Positions 36,171 through 46,736 of a stretch of DNA of 64,000 nucleotides are shown one piece after another; position 1 is the first letter of the stretch; each line of letters begins with the position of its first letter. Below the pieces are notes generated by a model, which was given only the letters and a program-made list of their open reading frames with translations, did not search any database and had not been told where the DNA came from. This DNA comes from Scalesia atractyloides (lineage: Eukaryota; Streptophyta; Magnoliopsida; Asterales; Asteraceae). The position numbers and the translations under genes are program-made. Where the stretch lies: positions 26,477,857-26,541,856 of the forward strand of contig CAMTDV010000013.1 in the NCBI GenBank assembly GCA_947069175.1, in the 5' to 3' direction.

Positions 36171-36840
36171 CAGGCTACACGTGGCAGAGCCTTCGTTATC
36201 ACCGTCACTCAGGCGCAGAACAGCAACGACGTTACCACTGGTATGTTCCTCGTAAACGACGTTTTTGCTTCATGTTAGTTTGATACTAGCGCAGATAAGA
36301 GTTTTGTGTTTATACAATTCGAACCTTTGTTAAAGTATAGACATTCTAAGTTGCCCTAATCTTTCGCAGTAGAAGTCGCTAACGGTAAGTCTGTCACTGT
36401 CGATTCCGTCCCCTCTAAGTGTTCCTTGAATCTTAACGATCATACGTTTTCAATCGACCTCATACCCATGTAATTGGGTAGCTTCGACATAATAGTAGGC
36501 ATGGATTGGCTTAGGAGAGTTCATGCTGAAGTTGTTTGTTCGGAAAAATTCATTCGCCTTCCTCTTCCAAACAATGATTCTCTACACGTCTATGGCGAGA
36601 AACCCTCTAGAGGTCTCAAGCTTATGTCGTGTACCCAAGCGAATAAGTACTTATGTAAGGGTTCCTTCGCCTTTCTTGCTCACATTGTGGAAAAGAAAGA
36701 CAAAGGTCCAAGCATAAGTGACGTTCCTGTCGTTGGTAACTTTCCCGACGTCTTCCTAGAGGATCTTCCTGGTCCTCCTCCTCCTCGTTCTGTTGACTTT
36801 TGTATCGACTTAGTGCCTTGCGCTATGCCTGCCGCTGGAA
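36171..36840 (+). pseudogene. Gypsy protease and protease-RT linker
   Basis: A degraded aspartic protease active-site region lies near 36280 (FDTSADKSFV, after a stop). Downstream are FSIDLIPM, a TAA, then LGSFDIIVGMDWLRRVHAEVVC (36471-36536), the conserved end of the plant gypsy protease domain. The linker to RT follows, with FPDVFLEDLPGPPPPRSVDF and IDLVPCAMP, where other elements enter RT. Similarity ends at about 36840. Confidence 0.9.
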
Positions 36841-38390
36841 TGAGATCAATCGGAGTTCGTTTGACCCAATTTCCTACACTTCCTAGGTTAAGAATGTTTT
36901 GTATTTGATCCTTCCCTTGTAGTACCTCATTGTTAGAAACTCACCACTGATTTAATAAGTTTGGACTTTGATTCATGATTAGCAACTTACATAACTTTCT
37001 ATTAACCCAATTAGGTTATTATCTGTTTAAACTTTTCAAGACGATCCAACACCTGAGCACAGACCCATCAAATTCATGTCTAGTTATTTTGAAACTTGCT
37101 TCTGTTTGATTTTTGAATCACATATATTCTGTTTTTTTTTTCTGTTTTCATTTCCTCTGTTTGATTGCTGAAGTTGCTTATGAAACTTGTTTCGATTTTC
37201 TTTATAATCTCTATGTTTGTACTTGCTTGTTCTCGTTGCTGTTTTAGGAACCGTTGATACTTCCTTCACAAAGAGTCGTATGTAATTAATTTGACTTTTT
37301 ATCCGACTGATTGACTTCTGACCCGTCCCTAGCATTCAGGTAACATTCAACATGTAATCAGTTTTAAATTTAGGTTTTTTCATGATTATTTTTTATTAGA
37401 ATAGGTTGCATTAGCAAAGTAGAGACTTGATAAGTACTTATACGCAAATGATGCAGCAAACTGTGGTCATCATTCAATTTAAGTTGTAGTATCTATATAA
37501 CTACTTTCATAATATCTTTGAGGTTATATCTTACCCATGGTTCTATACGTAGCTATATTCAAAAGAATTACAGATACTTATCTCAATGCTTGATTGTTAC
37601 GTGTATTTAGAGATGGTAATTACAAAATTCTTTGGAACGAGTTGATTTGGGTTGTGTTATATTTCTAAAGGGTTTTAAAAATTGTATTGATGACTACATT
37701 GACCTTTTTCTGATGTGGCGTGTACAAATCGTTTTGACTTTCTGATGTGGGTTCTATATTCTGGATGCAGGTGCTGACACAAATGTAGTTATCCTGCATA
37801 ACCTAATCCTTTGCAGCTCATAACCCAGAAATAGTCAGGTATTTTCTGGAATTATTCGTCCTTTTCAGTTTTACTGTCTGTTTTAAAATTTCACATTTTT
37901 CTACACAAGACTCGAAGACTACAGCCCACAGTCTAACACTAGTTACGTATGCTCATGATTCTTACTTCCTTTTCAGTTTACTAATCGATTTCCATTTCAG
38001 ACTTTCATGTTTTTCTACATGAGACCTATAGACTGCAACTCACAGCCAATCACTAGTCGCGAGCCCACAGTTAACACTAGTCATGTATGCTCATGATTCT
38101 TACTTCCTTTTCAGTTTACTAACCAATTTCCATTTCAGACTTTCATGTTTTTCTACATGAGACCTAAAGACTGCAACTCACAGCCCATCACTAGTCGCGA
38201 GTGCTCTCAATGTTATTTCCTATTCAGTTTACTAACAAGCATCTATTTTTAAACATCTGGAAGCTTAAATCATTTTTAGTTTACTAACCGCTTCTGTTTT
38301 ATAGTTTCGGATTTTTTATACAAGACCCAAAGACCACAGCTTGAAGATCGAGTAATCAAGATGCATCCGAATTCAAGTATGGGCCGCTAG
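36841..38390. other. Intron-like DNA with degenerate repeats; no gene proven
   Basis: T-rich stretches ending in ttttag and gcag, followed by short GC-richer blocks, look like plant introns and exons (for example, after gcag at 37771, about 66 bp to a gt at 37838). No protein family is recognisable. It may be the remnant of a host gene or of the element that replaced the gypsy RT. Confidence 0.35.
37840..38340 (+). repeat. Degenerate tandem repeat, about 130-145-bp unit
   Basis: The words cagtttactaa, catttcagactttcatgttt, ctacatgagacc and gactgcaactcacagcc recur in order at about 37870, 37975, 38112 and, weakly, 38230-38335. The two central copies (about 37940-38085 and 38085-38215) are the most alike. 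Confidence 0.75.
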
Positions 38391-38832
38391 TTATTTCGAA
38401 TATTAATTTGTTTATTTGGGTCGAACTAATTACTGTTTATTGTTTATATATTTCGGTTTAGGCCTAAGGCCATTAAACATTGGGTCGTTAGTTAGAGTTC
38501 ATTAAGGTTAAGTATGGTATTAGTATTGGGCTTGTTTTGAAATGGTGTGTATGAAGGATTATAACCGCACAAAAGGTTAAGGGATCAACACATCCCTTCA
38601 TGCAATCGACATATCCCTTCAACACACATGTTCATCAAGTATAAATAGGGTTTCAACATTCAGATTGTAACTACAGGTTTGTGAATAATCAAGTTCGTTT
38701 GGTTCAAGTTAGTATACGGTTAGTTCAGTTCTTGTAAAACAGCTTGCTTAGTTTGTTTATCCGTTTATGATTGCCAACATACACGTTCTTGTGCCCGTTC
38801 ATACACGTTCTCGTGCCCGTTCATACACGTTC
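38391..38832 (+). mobile_element. LTR-like promoter fragment
   Basis: Contains a strong TATA box (gtataaataggg, about 38638-38650) followed by about 180 bp of T-rich R/U5-like sequence. It ends in about 2.5 copies of a 22-bp unit (cccgttcatacacgttctcg, about 38779-38832), where it meets the truncated copia gag. No TG...CA termini could be fixed. It is unlike the LTR at 40764, so it belongs to another element or promoter. Confidence 0.45.
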
Positions 38833-39998
38833 TCTAGCAAAATGTCTGTAGTTTTGACAATTGTAACACTTCACTTTAGACTTGTCAAAACCCACACTCT
38901 TTCCAACGAACTTCCTGCCCGTTCTGTTCATGAACCTCTTTACTCTTCTAGAGATCATGGCCATCTGCCATTGTAAATCCATCTCCTCTAGATCATTAGG
39001 GTCAATCTGATCATAATCTTCATCAAACGTAGCAGGATCAGATATTCTTCCCTGAATGTAGTTCTCATAGGAAGCAACGAAAGAAGCAAGCAATGCCAGA
39101 TAATCTTCAGCACTTTTGACACTCAAAGGCATAGACCTAGTACTACTGTTATTATTACTTGACTGTTGTCTCTTTGCCACTGACGAGCCTCCCGAAGTAG
39201 CAACAAAACATACTTCACCCTTGGCATTTGTCATAATCTGCTCATTTTCACATGAAAGAAATGCAGTTGCAGTATCACTTGAAGCATTGTTGGAAGATGA
39301 AGGTGTAAGCCCTTTATAAATCCCTAGATCTTGAACCTGATCATATCCAGTCTCCTTCTTCTTCATATTGAACTCATAAGCTCTTAATTTCCCAACAACC
39401 TCTTCCAAGTCTTTATTTTCATAGTCAGCTTCACCCTTTATCATCAAAGTATATTTATCCCACTTTGTAGGTAAAGCATCTAGCAACTTATCATTTGTCT
39501 CCACATTCGTGTATCCCTCTATGTTATAATTTCCATTTCTGACATTAAATGATAATATCTTGTGATAATATCTTCAAGGGATTCATTTCTCATTCCTTTA
39601 AACACTGTAAATTGTTTCTTCAGCAGATCAACCTTGTTCTTCTTCACATCAGGATTGCCCTCATACCTCTTCTCTAGGGCATCCCACATCTCTTTCGATG
39701 TAGTATAACGCTTGAATGTATGTTTGATGCCATCAGGTAATGACATCTTTATAGCAGCTAAGGCTTTCTTCTCAGACTCATACATTCTCTTTTCAGATTC
39801 TGACATATTCACATAAGCAGTGACACGTTGTCTGCCATCAAAGTCATGAGTGGGGTTAGCGTACCCATCTTGAATACAGATCCACATCTATGTGTCCTGA
39901 TATTCAATGAACGACTGAAACCTATCCTTCCATGTAAGGTAATTCTCTACTTTCAGCATTTTTGGAGGTTTGTTAGTCGTGCCTGCCTCGTGCTCCAT
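38821..39998 (-). pseudogene. Copia gag, one stop, truncated at the zinc knuckle
   Basis: Start ATG at 39998 (MEHEAGTTNKPPKM). The frame runs into a stop after FIEYQDT (about 39888), then continues through a retrotran_gag_2/UBN2-like region (EMWDALEKRYEGNPDVKK, LEDIITRYYHLMSEM). A junction near 39505-39518 shifts the reading, then comes LPTKWDKYTLMIKG and KLRAYEFNMKKKE. The end is KVKCYNCQNYRHFARERV, a C-x2-C-x4-H-x4-C knuckle whose last Cys is Arg. The sequence breaks off there at about 38830. Confidence 0.9.
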
Positions 39999-40199
39999 TC
40001 TTAACAGTTCATTTAAGTTAGCATTTGTGGAGGTTTTTTTTGTCCTAAAATTCACACGAGTCTAACTGTGGAACCGGTTTGTCAGGATTGTCTATGGATC
40101 AAATTCTATGTTCGAAACGTTTAACTCCGGTTACGTCAGCTGATTAACTTTCCACCTTTTTGTATAGAACTCGGAACAGTACCAAATTCGGAATAGTAA

Positions 40200-40640
40200 C
40201 TCGGATTAACAATCCGAGATGCTTATCCGAGATGGTGATTCGGTATAGTGATCCGAGATGGAATCCGGAATGTACTATTCTGATCGGAAATAGAATCCGG
40301 AATGTATTATTCTGATCCGAGATGGAATCCGGAATGTACTATTCTGATCCGAGATGGAATCCGGAATGTACTATTCTGATCTGAAATGGAATCCAAAATA
40401 GACTGCTGATCCGAGATGAAATCCGAGATAGACTGTGGTGATCCGAAATGCAATGCGAGATGGACTGATTTGATCCGAAATGCAATGCGAGATGGACTGA
40501 TCTGATCCGAAATGCAATTTTCTAATCCGAAATTCAAGCTTTCTGATCTGAAATTCAAGTCTTTGATCCGAAATGCTTCACCTTTGATTCGAGATGCCTT
40601 CCTGCTATCCGAAATGCTTAGTTGTTTATCCGAAATAGCA
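40200..40640 (-). repeat. Leader minisatellite of gatccgagatgg/aatccggaatg units
   Basis: About a dozen units of 20-33 bp, for example gatccgagatggaatccgga followed by atgtactattct, four nearly identical between about 40250 and 40380 and then diverging. It lies between the primer site and gag. On the minus strand 40762-40307 stays open for 151 codons, reading as repetitive Ser-Asp-Arg-Ile rich sequence starting at the primer site. A related array lies in the other element at about 59440-59900. Confidence 0.85.
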
Positions 40641-40749
40641 GCAAACCCTAGAACAGCCGTCACAAACTTCAAAACAGCCTCCAAAACATCCAAAAACCCA
40701 ACTTTTTCTGCTGTTATGATTCTGAACCGAGCAAAAACAAGAGCCGAAT

Positions 40750-40761
40750 GCTCTGATACCA
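40750..40761 (-). promoter_or_regulatory. tRNA-iMet primer-binding site
   Basis: The plus strand reads gctctgatacca, two bases from the LTR edge. The reverse complement tggtatcagagc is a full match to the usual site. Confidence 0.9.
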
Positions 40762-40763
40762 AT

Positions 40764-41244
40764 TGTAGGTCCCCTAATCCATATGGATGTCACAGAATCG
40801 TCTATCCAATCTAGAGTGTGGAATCCCCTAGATCAGATTTCATAGAAAACCGAACAAGAACAAGACCCAGAACATGAACACACACTTTCAAGCTGTCTTC
40901 TGTTATTATCTAACAAAAGTGTTTACAATCAATTCAAGACTCTCTCTCTCAACTCTCTCTGAAGTAATTAGCTAATCCCCTGAGCAACTGAATGAGCAAC
41001 CTGAACCCTAATGCAAAACTCCCTTTATATAGAGACAGGTTTGCACCTGGGCTAGGGTTTCACCATATGGACTGCTAATGGGTCTAGGCCCAATTTGCCT
41101 ACCATATGCTATATGGTATCTTGATTAGCCCAATTACTTCTAATTAACTATTACAAAACTAAACCCGCTAACCGTTTATCATTTTACTAATTATAAGATA
41201 TCCAAAGACCAAATATAATCGGTTGTCATACATATGCACCAACA
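40764..41244 (-). repeat. 5' LTR of the minus-strand copia element (481 bp)
   Basis: The plus strand runs tgtaggtccccta to gcaccaaca, so on the minus strand it is TGTTGG...CCTACA. Its own TATA (ctttatatagag reversed, near 41025) fits minus-strand transcription. The next five bases, gatgg, would be one target repeat; the other side is lost. Confidence 0.85.
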
Positions 41245-41830
41245 GATGGTTTTTTTTATTATAAAACTGGGTACAACTGGTGTTGTGTATAATTGGGTCT
41301 CGTATGGTGTTTTGTATGGAGAATCAGAAAATACAAAAGTGTATAAGTAGACATCTGTTGTGGGGTAATGTGTTTAAGGTGTTGTATGGTGTCTTTACAA
41401 TGTTATTGGGGGGATATTTCTTCGAGAGGTTTTTGGTGATATTTTTAAGATGATCATTGATGAGGATGGTGTTTTTTATTATAAAACCAGGTACAAATGG
41501 TGTTGTGTATGATTGGGTCGTGTATGGTGTTTTGTATGGGGAACCAGAAATACAAAAGTGTATAATTAGACATTTGTTGTGAGGTAATGTGTTTAAGGTG
41601 TTGTATGGTGATTTTATAATGTTATTGGGGGTGTTTCTTCAAGAGGTTTCTAGTGATTTGTGAAGATGATCATTGATGATGTTGTTTTTTAGTATAAAAC
41701 CGGGTACATATGGTGTTGTGTATGACTGGGTCTCGTATAGTGTTTTGTAATGGGAACCAGAAAATACAAAAATGTATAATTAGACATGTGTTGTGAGTTA
41801 ATGTGTTTAAGGTGTTGAATGGTGTTATAT
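41245..41830 (+). repeat. Three units of a ~215-bp tandem repeat at the MULE left flank
   Basis: Units start at about 41245, 41465 and 41678, each beginning gatg(g)t...ttattataaaac and running through gtgttttgtatgg and aatgtgtttaaggtgttg. The first unit is cut by the copia LTR. The repeated words gtgttttgtat and tggtgtt also occur, inverted, near the other MULE edge (62820-62910). This suggests MULE subterminal sequence. Confidence 0.8.
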
Positions 41831-42152
41831 AATGAGAATACATGCTATCTTCGATGTGATGGAATGTGTTTTTGGGTGTTGTACTATTTTGATATTATAA
41901 CTTGGTTTAAATATACTGTTTGAATGTTTTCTATAGTCAGGTCAAGCCAACGGCTTAAATGAAAAATGTACGGAACAAAGTATAAAAACACCAAGGAAAC
42001 ACCATTCATATGTATCAATTCAGATACAGAAATAGTGAGGACGAAGGTACTTGCGATGTATTAAAAAGTAGGCTTCTAGATAAATTTACCCATACGTGCG
42101 ACTATGTTTGTGTGTTGAGGTTTTAAATGATAAACCTTGCTTTGAATTCAAC

Positions 42153-44536
42153 AGATGTGGCTGATTGTAAGGATGACGGTGATAAAGTGGGAGAAACCAA
42201 AAATGGTAATCATTTATGTTGTTTCTTTATTTTACACCTATAACACTGATAACTTATATTATTTAACTTACATATTATATGATAGATCTGGATGCGGTGA
42301 CAAATACGGACGCTAAAGCAACTATAGATGGTAAATGTTTGTGTTTACGTTATGGTCAGAAACTGTTCAACCTGAAAAAATTATATTGTATTGTACTGAT
42401 ATATTGACTAATGAACAGATGTTGTGAATGAAATTGGAAACCAAGAAGGTAAATAGCACCAAAAAGGGGTTGTTATTATATTTTTTGATGCATGACACCT
42501 AATAACACTTGACTTTATTTCCAGCAAATGCGTCTGCTCGGATGAATGAGGGTGTGAATGAGAGTACAAACATCAATGACGAAGTGCCAACTAATAAAGC
42601 TCCTCCAAAACACTTTGCACTCATGACAAAAAATGTAATGCTCCCGCCCGAGAAGCAGTTTAAATCAACGGCACGGTGGTTGGTGACCCGGATAAACATT
42701 TATGTTAAGAATTATAGTGAACTACATGTCTATAGTGTGCCGGTTTACTAATACTATATTTGTTTAATGTAGATCACATGTTAAAATCAACCGAGCCTTC
42801 TAAGGCAGACCATGACCAGAAAACTTCTTCGCCAGCCGACCGGACGATGATTTTGTTGACACCCCACCTGGTAAGCGGCGTAAATCACTAGCAAAAAGGT
42901 TGCCAACACATACAAGGCAGCAAATATGGTCGCAACCTTATAATCCATTCACGGGTGCAAGAATTAGTCCAAAGGTGTCGATTGATAATTTGATAAATCT
43001 AGCACATGGTCTGACTATGAAGCAGCGAGAAAAGGTGTACGGAATTGGGTTTGGCTCGATTTTCAGCTTTCAAGTAACAGGTGTCCCCACCGCATTGGCA
43101 CATTGGTTGGTCCCAAATTATGACCCTAATGCATGTGTGTTGAATCTCGGTAACGACCGGCTTGTAAACATTACATCCGACCTTGTGTACCGTGTGTTCG
43201 GGCTGCCTCGTGGAGAAAATACGTTGGTTGAACAAAAAAGGCAAACAAAAGGAAAGATGCAGTTGTGCAAGAGTTCAGGAATCATTTTAAGGATATAAAA
43301 AGCAAGAGATTGTCACCATTGTAGTTAATGTTATACATCTTGGGTATAGACGATTATGGGCGGTTATTCATCCTGAGTTTCCTTGTTGTGTACTTCTCAT
43401 TCTTAGGTGAAACTATGAGTAACAATTCAGTTAATGTTCGATATGTTCCATGTATAAGACCAGGTGTTGATATAAAAAGTTTTGACTGGTGTTCGTAGAT
43501 GTTAACATGTCTCAACCGGACGAAAAAATCATGGCACGGTGATGATGATCATTTTAGAGGACCAATGGTGTTACTCATGGTAAGTTGATACTCACCAACA
43601 CATAATCATATAAGTTCATACTATAACATGTATTATAATGTAATAAACATCTTGCCGTGCTTGTGTCAGATTGCATACGCAATTGAGAAGAAAAATACCT
43701 TCATCGCACAGGTCACCTCTCATTACATTAGTCAACGATGACGTGTTTGAAGAGCTTGCTTCGGAGATGGACAAGAAACACAAAGATCAACAAAAGAAAC
43801 TAAAGGAAAAGATGTGGGAAAAAGCAAATCGGCTGATGAGGTTGAGTCGGTAGATAAAGGGGAAACAAGGAAGCGAGAGTCGGAAAAGAAAAGCAGCGGG
43901 CAAATATCACCAAGGAAAAAGGTAAAAAAGCACGTGTATGAAGCAACTGAGAAGTGGAAGATGATGACGTGCACATGGGTATATACAAACATTGTGAAGA
44001 CTAGTTACTGTCACAAACTGACACCGAAACGTGTGCCCTACCTGTAGGTCCCGATGGAGAGTTCCGTGTGCCAATGATATCACAATACGAAGACACACCA
44101 TCGCCACATCCGCGTTTGAAGGGGAATCCGATGTGGAAAATAAATAATGGTTTGAAATTGAATTGATACTATATGTTAGTTTATCTGACCTGTAATTAAA
44201 CCGGATTTTGATACGGGATAAGTCCAATCTTTTGGATAATTTATTCAAAGAGTTTGAAGAATGCGTATGCAGGATCAACAACACAATTACAGAATCGTGT
44301 GTTATATACTCAGAGAGTGAGCTGTTAAAGAAAAAGGCATTAGAATGAAATGGAATAAAGTTGAAACATCTTAATGTTGTGGGTGAACGTGAAATTGTAC
44401 ATGTCGATGGAGACAAGGGTCATTCAAGCGTTAGAGCTGAAGGAGAAAAAATGGATGCAACCAATACGCATGATGGACTAACTCATGAAGGCGTTAATTG
44501 TGGACAAGGTACTGTAACCTTTACTAGGTGATAACA
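42153..44536 (+). pseudogene. MULE Ulp1-type gene, 5' part
   Basis: Several exon-like blocks separated by short introns, the first ones acidic and low-complexity (42153-42760). The best-preserved block, about 42840-43250, reads PPGKRRKSL ... KVYGIGFGSIFSFQVTG, ALAHWLVPNYDPNACVLNLG, then DLVYRVFGLPRGENTL. This is the globular domain (GFGS-L...W-L...-D...I...V-x-x-V-x-GLP) found upstream of the Ulp1 protease in plant MULE proteins. Further remnants are MSNNSVNVRYVPCI, SFDWCS then a stop (about 43410-43500), and HFRGPMVLLMV (about 43550-43580). A lysine-rich coiled-coil block lies at 43740-43860. The gypsy element enters at 44537, probably in an intron. Confidence 0.75.
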
Positions 44537-46721
44537 TGTAATGCCTCGCTTTTCGCAGATTTCCTTATTTAGGAAGCGTGTCTTGTATTTCTATTTTTGG
44601 GAATTTGTAACCCTTGGAATCGTCTTTCGTTGTACCACAGTAAAAATCCAAGACTTTGATCGTAATAAAATTCATACTTAATACGTACTTGTCTTACATG
44701 CATTCAATTGTTTAATACATGTTTACATGCAAACTGATACTTGTTATACGTGCAAATACTCATACATACATACTCGATGCTCAAAATATACTTACATATA
44801 TGTTATACGCTAAGAAAAAATACCAAAATATCAAGTGTTAGCTGGAAATGAAGGAAAAACCAAAGTACAGGGACTAAAAATGACAAAAATCAAACAAGTT
44901 TCTGACCCGAATCCTCTCGCGCCCCGCGACCGTCTCATCCGATGTCTCTCGCGGCCCGCCAGAGAGCTCAATCCGCAGAAAGTTGTAATCGGCTCATGGG
45001 TTGGACAGAAGTGTGTTTGTTAGTTGTGTTTCTTGCATTAAATTCCCACCTAACTCACCCTCAAACCTCAACTATAAAACCCACCTCATTCTTCACTCCC
45101 CGTGCACCTCACAAACACAAACAATGTCTCTCTCAAATCTCTCTAAACTCAGCTTCAATCAAGAAAGTTCAAGACTTTCAAGTGAGTTCTAACTCACCTC
45201 TACTTCACTTCTTTACTCCTTCTTTCTTCTTCACACTTGGAACACCTCTAGGAGTGTTTTCATAGGTTTTCCATGGAAAACCAATATGGAACATCACCAT
45301 ATTTGAGGTCACAAGTGTAAGAAACTTTTCGTTTTATAGGTTTTTAACCCACAAGTGTTGTATCCTTCTAAGCTTGTTCTTGTAACAAGACTTGAGTTGG
45401 TTGTGTATGATTACTTGACAGCCTTGGCTATCCAACCTTCAATCCACCCCCTCACTTGATGATTTTGAATACTATGCAATTTTCATTTTTTACTTTCAAC
45501 TTACTCATGTCCATCCTTGTTGTCCTTGTGACAACTTGCGCATTGGTGAACATTACCAAAGAGGTTGAAGGAAGGTTATCCTCCTACCTCCATGCATGAC
45601 TTTTGTGAATTTCCATGACAAACATGATAGAATAATTACTTATACTATATACTATATATATATATATACATATATACACTAACCGAACCCTTGATGTTAA
45701 TCGAATGAGTTTAGGTCATGGTACTGAGTTACATCACCTATGTACTTAACTTCTCATTACGATTCTAATGGTATCTTAACCCATGAAAACACATCGACCC
45801 AAATGAGAATTTTAGTGTCAAAAACGAGTATTAAGTCTAGATGATTATTTTTCTCGTATACATACTTTGGTATATTAAATTCCTAATCCTCCATTATCAT
45901 CCTAATATTTACATACCTAAGTTTTCCTCGTGTAGGATAACTCGGTGTTCCATTCTTCAAACTCTCCAAACCCTTCACAGAATTACCAAGTGGAAGCTTG
46001 TAAAACCGTGAATACACTTCACCCATTTTCCTTTTTACACAATTCAGGTTGTAACATGTTAATGTACAAAATACACAAATACAGACAACATACTTTATAC
46101 ACTCGATCCGTTATACATGCTTATTGTTATGCTTAGGTTCATGCTAGATTCATACATGCTTCTTGTCATTAACTTAGCTAGCCCGAACTTAACATATATA
46201 GCGCTATAGGAGTAGCACACCGCCCATCGGGGTATTGTTAAGCTTATTCTTATTCTTAAATAGGCTCGTTACTTTTGTGGCGAGGGACAGTTAATTCTTG
46301 TGGACACTTGTGTTTGACATTTAGTATTGCATGCTAGCTTACCTTATATATAATTGCCATGTGGGATTTGAGCAAACTCTTTTATATTTATGCTATGTAG
46401 ACCAAAACTTGTGTACTAGCCAATGCTTTTGCGTGAACCATATTTATAACATGTTACAGGTTGATGATGATGCTTAAGACGAATCTAGTATGGACAACAT
46501 AGAAACGCACAAGAAATACTAGATTTGGATATTTTGATTTATTGAACTCATAGTACTTGACTATTAATTGTTGTAATTTGAATTTCCTTGTAATATGATG
46601 ACAATTTGTGATATGAAATGGAACCCGTTTTGAGTTAACTATTGTCGCAAATAGTGTTATGTGTAATGAGCAATCTATTCCGTCTTACTCCGATGATTCC
46701 ACCATCGGTTGGGGTGTGACA
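44537..46721 (+). repeat. 5' LTR of gypsy element B (2185 bp)
   Basis: Begins tgtaatgcctcgc, ends ggggtgtgaca. A CpG-rich block with ctctcgcg and inverted forms lies at about 44914-44968, and the TATA box tataaaa at 45073-45079. Over the first 320 bp it differs from the 3' LTR at roughly 5-8% of sites by eye, with less difference later. Confidence 0.93.
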
Positions 46722-46724
46722 GAT

Positions 46725-46736
46725 TGGTATCAGAGC
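46725..46736 (+). promoter_or_regulatory. tRNA-iMet primer-binding site of element B
   Basis: Perfect tggtatcagagc, three bases after the LTR end. Confidence 0.95.

Larger units (their letters stand above)
31294..36840 (+). mobile_element. Truncated Ty3/gypsy element A
   Basis: The 5' LTR starts tgtaatggtttgc at 31294 inside the copia RNase H and is homologous over most of its length to the LTRs at 44537 and 49997. Its right end and the primer-binding site are missing: sequence passes directly from tagcgctataggag (33931-33944) into leader sequence near 33950-33960. The leader (to 34926) matches that of the 44537 element. Gag and protease follow, and homology stops at the beginning of RT near 36840. 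No 3' LTR. It cannot replicate. Confidence 0.88.
38821..41244 (-). mobile_element. 5' part of a minus-strand Ty1/copia element
   Basis: Reading leftward: 5' LTR (41244-40764), primer-binding site, a repeat-rich leader (40763-39999) and gag (39998-38821), broken off in the gag zinc knuckle. No protease, integrase, RT or 3' LTR. The leader is homologous to that of the 54826 element, although their gags differ. Confidence 0.9.

Noticed and set aside
40307..40762. 151-codon minus-strand ORF as a new protein
   Set aside because: It lies in the leader minisatellite; the open frame may follow from the repeat unit, so it is listed only as a point to test.
43907..44416. 169-codon minus-strand ORF
   Set aside because: It is a shadow of the plus-strand Ulp1-type gene and has no recognisable domain.
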